64,000 bases of DNA from Calliopsis andreniformis (lineage: Eukaryota; Arthropoda; Insecta; Hymenoptera; Andrenidae): positions 18,517,001 through 18,581,000 of the forward strand of contig NC_135066.1 of the NCBI RefSeq assembly GCF_051401765.1, written 5' to 3'. Of this stretch, positions 35,650 through 47,083 are shown piece after piece. Each line of letters begins with the position of its first letter. Within the stretch, counting starts at the first letter, position 1. Both the position numbers and the translations under genes were made by a program. Under the pieces are notes generated by a model. The model worked only from the letters and a program-made list of their open reading frames with translations. It was not told the origin of the DNA and made no database searches.

Positions 35650-36060
35650 CTAGATATTAGAATAGGATAGCGACTACTCCGACTTACCGCGCATGCGCGT
35701 ACTCCTATTTTTTGAGTATATAAAGAGATGTTCCAGCTGCATCTCTTGGAGAGAACAGATTTGGATGACAAGAACAACGCTTTGACTATCTCGGAGGCAG
35801 CTGATACACTTCCAGTGCTTATTAGAGACCGCTTCGTTCGTGACATGGTCTCGGCGACTAGAACGATTCAATGCTCAGAGAATTGAAAGTGTTTGATGCT
35901 TTTTTTGAGATGATTAGTGAGGGCGACCAAATATTCATAAAACTCGGAATAATAAGCTCGACAAACGCATTTTACAATTGCAAAAGACCACAGACCGCTC
36001 CGTTCGAGACAAGGTCTCTGCGGTTATAGTGACTGGCCTCCGACAAGCCAGAATGCGTCT
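35650..36060 (+). promoter_or_regulatory. LTR-like promoter module B
   Basis: It contains GCGCATGCGCGTACTCC, then GAGTATATAAAGAGATG, then CTCGGAGGCAGCTGATAC and AGAGACCGCTTCG. It is related to modules A (minus, 28600-29180) and C (38160-38520). The segment around AGACCGCTCCGTTCGAGACA repeats at 35825, 35990 and, weakly, 36445. Confidence 0.55.
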
Positions 36061-36091
36061 TGAAGATGCTTAACCGAGCATACATGTCGTA

Positions 36092-36403
36092 ACCAGCGTT
36101 GCCATCGTTGCCCTTTACCAGCCCGTCCCTCGCCTAGCTGTGCTACGGAGCCTGCCTTAGGTTGCCCCACTCCTCTCACTGACGCTGATGCGTGCCGCGT
36201 GGGGCATGCCAGCGGGTGTTCCGAAAGAACCGTATACTTATGCAAGCTAAAGCCGTCCGTAGGATCGCGTAGCACAAAAGAACACCCGTTAGGTTCCCTA
36301 TCTGCTCCTCGGTGAGCGGAGTGGGGCAACCGAAGGCAGGCTCCGCAGCACAGCTAGGTGAGGGACGGAAAGGTAAGAAGTATGGATGGCAACCCTGGTT
36401 GTA
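36092..36403. repeat. Long GC-rich hairpin
   Basis: Arms about 36092-36185 and 36303-36403 are imperfect reverse complements (for example CGTCCCTC.CCTAGCTGTGCT and GGAGCCTGCCTT.GGTTGCCCCAC). The loop is about 115 bp. It interrupts sequence related to module B, since similar text with CGGTTATAG and ATGCTTAAC lies on both sides. Open frames on the minus strand here are palindrome artefacts. Confidence 0.7.
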
Positions 36404-36756
36404 ACAAACATAGATAAGCAACTTAACGTTGGTAAAGTGGTAAACCACTTCGTTCGTGGCAATGAACCGACGGTTATAGCGACTAAACTCTATACAGACT
36501 AAAAATCGCTTAGAAATGCTTAACGCGTGTAGTAGATTATCTTTCTTATTTTGGAAGAATCAGGAGGCCGCTCTTGGGTTATTTTCATAACTGTGGCAAC
36601 GACTCAGAATCTGTCAGATCAAGATGAATGTTCGACATAACGTCTCTAAATCTTGCACCGCCTACATTACCGATACTGATAGAACACGTCACGCTGACAT
36701 TGTACATACTTGCGTATAGAATATAACCCGAAATATTATTGAAGCAATCATTATTA

Positions 36757-36812
36757 TAAGTTTGCATTAATTAATTATTCTTATAAATTTGCGTTAATTA
36801 ATTATTCTTACA
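36757..36812. repeat. Tandem ~27-bp duplication
   Basis: Two copies of TTTGCATTAATTAATTATTC with TTATAAGT/TTATAAAT leads. A second short tandem of CAATCTCTTGTT follows at about 36838-36865. Confidence 0.7.
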
Positions 36813-37084
36813 GTCAGGTACTTACGTCACTCCTTGTCAATCTCTTGTTCAATCTCTTGTTCATTCTCGTTCATTTATAGAACAATGAAACAGAGTCGGA
36901 AAGATAGAAAGTTGCAGTTCATGGCTAGTATACATTTTATATGGTTTACTTTATCGTGCCAACATTTATACAGGATGTTCTGTTTAAATAAGTACAATGA
37001 AATATCTCGCAAGAGATTGAAGTTATGAAAAAAATATTCTTATAAAAGCTGTTTGGTATAAAGTGGTACATTGTGTGGTATTAA

Positions 37085-37400
37085 CCAGGGAGTCGAGACT
37101 GAAAGAGTAACGGTTACGGTTACGGTCAGGTCAGAGAGCTGACGAAAATGACACGATTGGCCATCTCGGGGTTATTGAGAGGTTTGTGCGATTACGGGTT
37201 TCGTCTCAACCGCATGTCCTTATTGAAAGAAACGGCCAGGATGTTTGGTCAACTGGTATTCGTGAGCGGCTATAACCGATCAAGAGCTTCGTCTTGATAG
37301 GAATTCTTGAGTGGTTATAGCCGATCAAACCTCTGGTTAGAACTTCGGTTAGAACTCCGGTCAGAACTCCGGTCTACACCGTCTTTCATGAGAGGAAAAA
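37085..37400 (+). repeat. Arm of inverted-repeat family Z
   Basis: It starts CCAGGGAGTCGAGACTGA and is inverted at 41160-41403 and again at 54690-54970. Shared features include GGTTACGGTCAGG, TTATTGAGAGGTTTGTG and GCGGTTATA-like text with clustered CGGT motifs. With 41403 it could bound a 4.3-kb element, though the contents between look composite. Confidence 0.6.
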
Positions 37401-38159
37401 TCGGTCAGGTCAGGAGTTTCCTCTCTACCAGCATCTATTTGAGCTGGTATCCTTCAAAAATAGAAATTCACCCAACCACAATTCACGACACTTCAGCTGT
37501 ATCATAACACAGTAATTGTATTTACCTTAACCTGTATGTATTGCTTTTTCTTACCACTCATTATCTGGCACTGAACGTATTCACGCCTGTTGATTTCCGG
37601 TTAGCGCTAGTGCTACACGAGATTTAAGACAAGATAACATTTATAAAAATATGGTCTTGTTCTTTAAAAATTGATATACTGTCTTGGTTTTGGTTGAAAA
37701 AATCTTGTATCGTCTTGGCATTGTCTAGATATTATATCCACTTTAAGATACAATTTGTGAAGTTAATTTTAAGACATAGCAAACTAATTATTTAAGTTAT
37801 AATTTATTTCTTATAATTATATGTAAATATAAGCAGTTCAAAGCAAGTAGCAAGAGAAGCGAGCTAAGAAGAAGAACGTCTTTTTAGAATAAACATCATA
37901 CAAGGTTTTAATCGAACTCTATAAATTATAATATAATTTACGATGGGCAGTAGTAAAAGTGTAAGAAGAAAATGACAAGTAACGACTATCTCATTTCGCT
38001 TTCTTTCTATTAATATTATATAATCATTTATTACTGCATATTCTACTAATTATAATACTTATTAATATCTTTGTACTTTGTCATATACTGTATATTATAG
38101 GTTTTAATTATATTTTAATATAAGTATAACATATTTCGAACGATTGTTTATATAAAGCA

Positions 38160-38520
38160 TTCACGGTTAGAATAAGTGCGCCATTAGTAGTAAGTCACTG
38201 CGCATGCGCGAACTCTAACGGGCGGGTATATAAGGAGCTGCGAAAGCAGCAGGCGACGCACTTTTCCCTAGCATCGGGTTGCCAGAGCATGAAGATATCA
38301 GAGGCAGCTGAGGTACTCGTCGAGTGAGATCAAGACCGTTCCTTTAGAGTCAGTGATTGTTCTTCAGAGAACAAGAGTAGTTGATGCTCGTTTACAGATT
38401 TGGGGTTACGTAACCTTTACGACAAGTGCACCACGATGATTCCAAGCGGGTGCAGTACGAACGACATCTAGGAGACAACTAATATACTAAGCCTTGTTGG
38501 ATTGAGACCGCTCTCCTAAA
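38160..38520 (+). promoter_or_regulatory. LTR-like promoter module C
   Basis: GCGCATGCGCGAACTC is followed by GGGTATATAAGGAGCTGCGA, then CATCGGGTT, GAGGCAGCTGAGGTACTCG and GAGTGAGATCAAGACCG. It is the closest relative of module A on the other strand. No internal retroelement genes adjoin it, so it may be a solo LTR. Confidence 0.55.
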
Positions 38521-38919
38521 GGTGCGTCTATACTATATAACAAAATATGTTATATAACAAAATTGTATAACTTGTTAGAAAACAGAAAAAGAAAATGTCA
38601 TGTAACATAATGTTATATAACAGTTTTTCTGGTATATAGCAAGTTATCCATCAAGTGTCGGTAAATGTTGAAAGATCAAAGAAGATTGCGCTGCATTATC
38701 CGTCCAACGAATCAAAAACTATGAACTGGCATGATACGACACGAACAGGAAAACGCAGACTTTTCCAGAAGAGCTAATGGCATCATCGAACGCACGAGTT
38801 TAGGTTTTGAAATTTTAAAAGTTTTCAGGGGGACTGGAGGGGCTTGTCCTTCTCTAGCTTCCTGGGATGGTCCAGCGCTTTCTCTTTAGCATTTCTGGCG
38901 CTTGTAACAGAAAGTCAGC

Positions 38920-39046
38920 ACTGGATAGACAGAGACACACAATGCGGCGTATTCTTTCTATTAAGTGCAGAATCGGACTCTCGCAGTGTTCTTCTTTTTC
39001 GTTCAGCATGGCTAGTACTAAAGTCGGCTGTCTTTAGTATTAAACA
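38920..39046 (+). repeat. Partial copy of palindromic family V
   Basis: It matches 32710-32815 (CTGGATAGACAGAGACA, TTCTTTCTATTAAGTGCA-like text and CATGGCTAGTACTA). Only the loop and right arm are present. Confidence 0.65.
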
Positions 39047-39049
39047 TAC

Positions 39050-40320
39050 TTTCGTTACAAAGAATCGACAAAAGAATATCGACAAAATAGGAGTGGCCTT
39101 ACTATGTAAAGAATAGAACATCACAAAAGAGATTAGAATGAAAAACAGTAACATATCAGATCTTAAATTTGACACGAATAAAGATAAGACGTTGTTACTA
39201 GAGATATTTTATATCTAACGTACATGTGCTGTGTTAATTTACATGAAGTCAATTGGATCAGATTTTTTTTCTATATTGGATTCAATTAGTATTAACCTTT
39301 AATTATTGACACGAAGTCTGACAAACTCCGGAACAAAATTTTACTCAAAATATAAAAAATACAGGTTTTATTTTTCTTGTAGATTTTTGAATTCTCTTTT
39401 TGTAAGCATAATATACTTTTTGATACAAATTTGTAATATATATTATGTCTAATTTTTTGTAATGTAAAATAATTAATGTCACAATAATTTTCGGTAAATA
39501 AGAGTTAGAATAATCAATGGGTTTTTATATACATAAACCATATAGAATAAATAATTGAAAATTAATTTATATATGAATACGTAATAATTATTTCTGAATA
39601 AATCATAAAAAATTTTGAACACTTTTACTATTTGTAATTAATTTAGGTACAAAAATGTTCTTATACGTAATTTTAGGTATACATTTATTCGTAATTTTAT
39701 GTATTTCTTAAAATGAAGAAAAAACAATCTACTGTGAAAAATATTATCAAGACTAACATTATTGACAGCTTTGTCTTATATTTCCTTGTATATTGTATAA
39801 AGTAGTCTTGTCTTGTTATTATCTTGAAATTCGAGACAAAACAAGACAATACCAAAATTACTTTTGGAATCTCGTACATCACTAATCACACCACTTTGAT
39901 TAAATTCGGTTCTGCCCTTCTGGAGCTCTTCTCACAATTTTCCGAAAATTCTGAACTCGAAGTTAATAGTAACCAGTTACTAATTTTACGTGTTCTTCCA
40001 TAGACATTCTTAAGAAAATGGGAGGCCAATAAAAAAAGTAATCCTGACTTTAACTGGACATCTGTGATTACAAAGATTCAAATGTTGGGATGGGCTTTAG
40101 AGAACTCAGATCAGGTCAGAATCGTTTTAACACCAATACCGAAAACACGTCTAAGCGACTGTTTATTTCCTTCTTGCCTTATTTAAAGTCTTTATTTGTT
40201 TGTTATACTACAGTGGAACAGTGGTATTTGTTGTTAGTGCTTCCGTACTTGATGGTTAATGTTTGGCTATCAGTGTTGTTTAGAGTATTTTCGTTATTAG
40301 TGAATTCGTAACAATTAAAA
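39050..40320. other. Gene-free AT-rich region
   Basis: Nothing recognised. 39250-39880 is strongly AT-rich. Confidence 0.45.
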
Positions 40321-40329
40321 CTAAACTAG

Positions 40330-40765
40330 TGTTGAATGGAACGTGTTCTGAAAAATAAAATGAAACAACAAGGAGACAGAACGTTTAAACAACGAATTGG
40401 TAAGTAAAAATATGATCGTATCGTTATATACAATCCTGTAGTTCATGATTGTTAATTTTGTCCTATCATATTGAAAGTATTGAAAAGAAAGAGAAGATAC
40501 TCGAATTGGGTCTATTAAGTCAATGCACCTTGCGAGGTCCCTTGAATTGGGGTACGCACACTACTATGCTGGGCCTCAAGGTAAACGTTGCCGTGTACCA
40601 GAGTAGCGTTAGGTCTATACTCCTATGTGTGACACCTATGTGTGACTCTACACAGGCAAACTGATGTCAAATCATTAACTATTTTTCCTGATTAACAGTT
40701 CGCTTGCGGCATATGGTTACTTTCAATCATTTTCTCTACTAAACGATTTGAATATGATTACGTAA
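40330..40765 (+). repeat. Dispersed repeat R, copy 1
   Basis: It aligns over about 430 bp with 53830-54205 in inverted orientation. Both copies contain ATGAAACAACAAGGAGA, AATTTTGTC.TATCATATTG, GAATTGGG.CTATTA and TTGCGGCATATGGTT. In this copy the ATG opens a short frame running to a GTAAGT donor-like site at about 40400. I do not recognise the encoded peptide. Confidence 0.65.
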
Positions 40766-41159
40766 TGGGAAAAATTAACATTAATTTTCAATGTTATAAA
40801 CAATTTTGCGGACAGGTTTCTTTGCAAATGTCCAGCGACTCTAAGGGGTAGATTCACCCCTGAAATCTACGACCATTAATTTTTTTATACCCTGTATCTA
40901 CTGCGTTTAATAGAACATAAATTATTCATTTATGATTGTAGATTAAAAAATTATCTATAGTTACTGATTTATTTCAATAATGGTTAATCCGTAAATGATT
41001 AAAATTACCATGATTACTTTAATAATCAATCACAGAGGTAATCATAACATAATTAGATACAGCTGAACTCTGCTCGTGAATTCTGGTTGAGCGAATTTCT
41101 ATTTTTGAAGAATGTCAGCTGAGCAATTCAACTAGATGCTGATTGAAAGGAAACTCCTA

Positions 41160-41403
41160 ATCTGACCGTTTCTTCCTTTTACAAATTCCGGTGAAGACGA
41201 AGCTCCTGACCGGATATAACCGCTTACGAATTCCAATTGTTAAATAATTCTGACGTTCCTTTTGGTCAGGACATACGGCTGAAACGATACCTGTAACCCC
41301 ACAAACCTCTCAATAATCCCGAGACCGACCGCTCGTATTATTTTGATTGTTTCACTGATCTAACCCTGACCGTAACCGTAATTCTGTCGGTCTCGACTCT
41401 TTG
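41160..41403 (-). repeat. Arm of inverted-repeat family Z
   Basis: It is the reverse complement of 37085-37330, ending in TCTCGACTCTTTGA. See the entry at 37085. Confidence 0.6.
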
Positions 41404-43730
41404 ATTAAAAAACAATTTTTTGAAGTAGTGAATATTGTTTATATGAATTACAGTATCACTAAATGACACTTCAGATTTCAAAGTATAAGGAACAATAGAA
41501 ATTAGTTAGAAAACCTAATTACAACAGTGCTAAGTCATTTGATTTCGATTTTTTCTTGTTTTAGATAGTTTGAACAATAATGATTCTGATTAACTTTCAT
41601 TTCCCATTAGAAAACGAAAAAAAGACCATGTGTAAACACGTTAGTTCAAGAAATACAAATTAATGTTTTAAGTGGCAGGCGGTATGTACGAACTCGAAAA
41701 TGATTTTTCACTTGTGGTCATATTTAGTAGAGGCTATCTAATAAGAATCACGAAGCGACGTACGACTAAATTATGTTGATTCTTAAATCTACTAAATCTT
41801 ACTTAAAATTACTAGATCCTAAAATTACTTAAAATTAAAATTTCTAAATCTTACGTTAAATCTTACTTTGCAATATGCAACTGCTGATTTACTTTTCTTT
41901 TAATAAATCGCATGTTATACTAAATGATATACTATATTCACAACCAAAGGATCTCCTATGAGCTTATTATTATAAACAGAGGAAGAAAGTGATACGTTAA
42001 ATTACTCGTAACATTTTTATTAATTTATTATTTATTATACATTGCCATAGTTTTATTGTCATATACATGTATCCTTCTTTTCTATTTTTGCAACGGATTT
42101 TGCAGCAGAATGTCGCAAATTCGGAATCCAATTTTTCCATCGTACGTTTGCAGCTCATGATGCTCTGCATATATGATCACGGCGAAACATTTCCAGGATA
42201 TAATCTTTTTTTGATGAATTATTACACTTTACTGCACAAAACTGGTCATTATTTATTTCATTAGTAACTACGCATAAAACAATACAGGACAACGAACTAT
42301 CCAACAGATCAACAAAGTCTAAGATCATTGATTAGAGAGTCTTTAGACAATAGTGCTGCTATGCTATATGTACATAGTACGTTTGATTAAAAATAGCAGC
42401 AGCATTAAAAATCAGAACTATTATTTCGCGATTCTTATCAAGCGACACGGTGGTGCCGCGACGCCAAGTTTATGCGGAGTGTAATTCCTTTTTCCTTTCT
42501 TATTTTAAATTTTGATATCAATATAATTACTTCCGTATTTTACAGTGTGCTGTAATGTTATTTTTCGGAACGTCTGTACCAATTTTGAGGTAAAATAAGA
42601 AGCCTTCCATATTTTAATGTACTGTAGTGGTTAATAGAATTATAACACTAGTTAAACATAAGATCTGTTGAATACGAAAGTAATTCTTATATTAAAATAT
42701 AACATTATAATTCTGATAACTAAATACATCTACATTGTTATAAAAACCAAAATTTTAAGCAAAACGGGAATTCGACCTTTAATAGCTAATGATAATAGCA
42801 AACGATCATTTCTTATGCCAGTCAAATCAAAAGCACCGGCACCCCTAAGAGAGTGCAATTTCAATGGCTAATATAGTATGCAAAGCACAGCCGGCACGGT
42901 CGTACATATTTACTGGAGATTTGCCAATGGATGCTCTAAAATTCAATGGTATTATCGTCAATAATTTTCGATACTGATGATATTAACTTTTCGGTGCAGG
43001 TACCAGTAAAGATTAAGAGTCGTTCTCCTTCCTCCTTGTGTAGAGACTTAAAGAAAATAATAATATTAAACAAATTATATATTATTTCCATGGAAATAAC
43101 AATCACTTTTCTATTATAAATCAGTCATATACTTTCAATGTTTTAGCACATGTATTATTTTAATAAACATCAACGCTTAATCCATTTACGTATAAGGAAA
43201 AAGAAAAATGTACTTATTTTACTGTTATTTACGAAATTAATAAGTTACTCACAATTGCGTACTTTGCAACCCTTCAATTCCTGTTATCTTAATGACTACC
43301 AGTCTTGGATCATTTTCTCAATTAAGACTATATTATGGGACATCATGAATCAAATTAAAGAATTTATTACATTATTAAATAAGTTGCTTTAATTCAAAAA
43401 GGTGTACATTTCTCCTTTGGGTTAAAATTAACTTGATTAATAATCAAACCTTTATTCAATGTCACAAAGAAGCATGAAATCCCCCCAAAAAACCTTAAAA
43501 AGGTAAACAAAAGCAGGCCAAGTATATTCGTTCCCTTAAAAATAGAATCCAATCTCCCACAAAGCATCAATCATTTGAAAAACCAATTTAAGATATTTGT
43601 TGCGGATAGGTATAAGTGCGTTATTTTTGTTACGGATAGTTATAAGTCTGTGGATTGTAATTGACTCACTCACATCGTTGTACGGATTATGTTTAGATTA
43701 AAGCCGAGTCAAAGTTCCAAAGTTTCCAAA
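41404..43730. other. Gene-free region
   Basis: No gene or structured repeat recognised. Short open frames near 42067-42264, 42668-42871 and 43150-43392 show no familiar motif. Confidence 0.4.
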
Positions 43731-44410
43731 TTATCCAAGGAGCTCTGAATGAGCGAACGCGTCCACGTCCGATGTCAGCCGTTTGACGTGATCAAAACAT
43801 TGTAAGATGATTGAATCCTGCGAATGTGTAAGATTAAGGGCGAAATTGTATGGGGGTGACAGTGTACGCGGCTAGGAAGGTTCCAAGGAGAGAGCCACAG
43901 CAGGGGGTCCAGAGTGAAAATTGATGTCCCGACATGCATGCATCTACGGATGTATTGGCTTTAAACACGCGGGTTTGCCCTAAAAAACGTCCGAATTCTC
44001 GCTGACAGAAACACTTGACTTGACTAGTGTTTAGTCACGGTTCAATCCAAGCGTGCAAGGTAGACGTGAAAACGTCGACCTTAGGCCGCCATAAACCTCA
44101 AAAGGGAGGCCATCTCCCTGAGTGTGAAAGTTAAAAAGCGTGTACAGTGAGATCAAAAATGGTCAATCCGGGGCCGCCAGGCTACAGTAAGAGTCACGAG
44201 ATTCGTTAATGGGGTTAATTGAAAATGTTCATGTTTAATGACAAGCTTGGGTCACGATGAGTCGACCGCTCTGGCTCTTGGGTTTTACCTCTGGTGACCG
44301 ACGCGGGTCGCACGGGATGGTTACCTGCGAAACAATGGCACTAAAGAGATATAAACTGTGTGGATCGGTATGAGAGTTCAATCAGTAATAAGCTTGGCCT
44401 GCGGACAGAT
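43730..44410. other. GC-elevated segment of unknown origin
   Basis: About 680 bp of more balanced base composition between AT-rich flanks, with many CpG. No protein or inverted repeat is recognisable. An old LTR or retroelement leader is possible, but I see no diagnostic TG..CA edges or primer-binding site. Confidence 0.35.
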
Positions 44411-44564
44411 CAAAGTTAAAACGGAATAATAGAATATTCCTTTCCTGTACATTTTGCTCCTCCTTCTACTTCACTATCGTCGTCGGTTTCACTTGTGCAG
44501 ATACACCGATCGACGAAATATATTAGAGCAAACAAATCCATTGAAATCATTAGAAAATGCCAAG

Positions 44565-45202
44565 CGCAAGAATTTAATCTTCTACCAAAACATTGTCAAT
44601 ATTATAGTCCCAACAAATATCACTTTTAACCTTATTCCTGTCGCTAGAATGTGTCTCTCATTAAAAATATTCTTTCTTCCATTAAAAAATATTTTTACGG
44701 GCCCGTAACGAACGGGCCACCAGTTCGTCACCTCTCTCGAGGTGAACGATCGCATTGATATTTGCACCCTTGGTGCACACATGGAGCATCTATAACCAGT
44801 TAATATAAACTTAAAAACATTGACCACAAAGCCAAGTAAATTATCTGTTTGATTATACCTATAATAATTTGATTTCTGTGAAATATTAAAAGTTTCTACT
44901 TCTTCTGTAATAACTCTGTGTTTATAACAATTAAATTTCATTTCGAAAGGGACCACCAAGTATTTTTTAGTCAAGAAAGCTACTAACTATAGCACAAGCA
45001 ATAACTTTTGTAAGTTAATTTCTTGTCATAAAAATGAAGTTGCACTTCATAGAGTGAAATATGATTTTCGTGTAGCATGTGCAAACAGCGTCAAAAATAT
45101 TTTTAATTGGAGACATATTCTAGCGGTAGAAGTAAGGTTAAAAGGGATATTTGTTGGGACTATAATATTGGCAATGTTTTGGTAGAAGATTAAATTCTTG
45201 CG
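44565..45202. mobile_element. Inverted-repeat element, ~110-bp arms
   Basis: Arms 44565-44672 and 45089-45202 match closely in reverse complement, starting CGCAAGAATTTAATCTTCTA and including TATAGTCCCAACAAATATC. The central 420 bp carries a 130-codon open frame on the minus strand whose C-terminal part lies in an arm. The protein shows no known motif. Confidence 0.75.
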
Positions 45203-45508
45203 ATAAAAATTATCAGTTATTTACGAATAATTTCGGTTTACTCGTAATTCTCATTCGAAAATCCTACGAATAAAAATTTATTCGAAATATTAATTCAAAT
45301 AATGTCCAACTCTCATACAAGATGTGGGAGGATGCATGATACGTACAACCGGGAAAGAGGTGATTCTGTTACCTGTAGAAGTATGTAAATCGAAAATAAG
45401 GAATAAAGTTTTCTTATAAGACTCTTAGTTTTCGGGAAAATTGAATTTAAAGATTAGTCTAGTATGTGTGCACTTGACTACTTTTTTATTAATAATTGCA
45501 TTGTTTTA

Positions 45509-45619
45509 CATTTACATTACAGAATAAATTGTTGATAGTGCCATCCTTGTTGATATACAAGAATTTGTATGTATCAACGAGGATGGCATTTTCAACAATT
45601 TACTTTGTAATGTAAATGG
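45509..45619. repeat. 111-bp near-perfect hairpin
   Basis: The arms pair from CATTTACATTAC through TAAATTGTTGA and GCCATCCT to a very small loop near 45563. About 50 bp per arm have only scattered mismatches. It resembles a tiny MITE or a small-RNA precursor. Confidence 0.75.
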
Positions 45620-45750
45620 TATGTAAATGGTAAATATACCACCACATACGCCAATGTATTTCTCATATCTTATTAAAAGGTTGCATTCTTTATTTTCGGT
45701 TATTTTTTTGCTCTGTTTTATCTCTAACTTGGCAAAAAGCACTGCCGAAT

Positions 45751-46050
45751 GCCATTACACTTTTCGTCCTTATATTAGAAGATTATGAGCAGGAAGGATA
45801 TAGGAAGGTTCAATTGAGTGTGCTCTGGTCATGATTTCCCTCAGAACAATCTCTAAATTATCTAAAAATTCTTTGATTTCATAGCTGTAAATTTGTCGAT
45901 TTTTGCTTTACTTTGAACAGTCATATCACTGAATATTAGTAGAATCTTACTAAATCATGACCACAGCGCACTCGATTGAACTTTCCTCTATCGAATGAGC
46001 TGTTTCCCACCTCAAAATCTTCTAACATAAGGACTAAAAGTATAATAGCG
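45751..46050. repeat. Foldback family Y, both arms
   Basis: The left arm (45751-45850) contains TTCGTCCTTATATTAGAAGA and CTGGTCATGATTT. The right arm (about 45943-46050) is its reverse complement. It matches the copies at 60396-60775, 10799-11006 and 23660-23868. Confidence 0.7.
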
Positions 46051-47083
46051 TAAACCTCTGTTTCTACCTAATTATGTTGATATGATCCCAACGAAACTTT
46101 TGTCTAAAACATTTGCTTGTATCTTTAATACTTAACATATAAATCAAACATATACAGTTATTGTTATGTGAAGAATTCCTATCCTGTATACTATTTTGCT
46201 TGCTTCATTGGTTTCTTACTAATATGTGCACATTGAATTCTTATGTGGACACAAAAAGTAACATGTTACTTTCGTCCCCATAGTGACGTGTTTTGTCTCC
46301 ACAAACGTTTTTCAGAATAAAAATGTTATACCCTATAAATTACAAAAGTCTTATTGAAAACAAATGCAAGAACTTATTAACTAAAAGTTAACTAAAAGTA
46401 GATGACATTTATTTGGAGAATACTGTTTGTATCGGGATAGCAACAAATGAATCAAACGTTAAACATGTGTTGCAAAGCAATTCAACGTCCAGTCGAGAAT
46501 TGAGACTACTCTTAAAAAGTCATTTCTCTAAGCCAGCGACTGATACGACTTGGGCTAGAATCGAGCTTTAAAGAAACTTAGATGAAACTTAAGTAAATAA
46601 TTACTATTTGGCGGAAGCTTTTGGTACTGCACTGAAGTTATAGGTAACCTTTATAACCATGTAATGACCGAGTTTAAACCAGATTATACGCACGCACGAA
46701 CGCATATATGTCTCAATCGAGAACCTACCATCGCATAATTAATCACATAACCTGCATTACCACGTAGTTTTGAATTTGCATGTAGCATAGTATTATAATT
46801 TCATATATTACGACACAGTTCTGCTCGAGCAACCGAGGTAGGACAGACATGTGTGTCTGCGCTCCAGTGGTAAACAAAAACAAGTGCCAGTGCGACAAGT
46901 GAACTGAGGCGGTTAACCGTCAACGATCGCTTTCAAATAGTAAAAGTATTCAAAATGTAGCATCAAATACAGCCAATCAAAATCACAACTAACGGTGAAA
47001 AATACTACATAAACAAAGCTATAAATATACTAAATCGAAAATAACCATCTAGTAAAGAACAGGGAAGCTCAGTTATAAAAGAG

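Noticed and set aside
36024..36448. Two minus-strand open frames of about 100 codons
   Set aside because: They lie across the long GC-rich hairpin, mirror each other's composition, and show no known domain.
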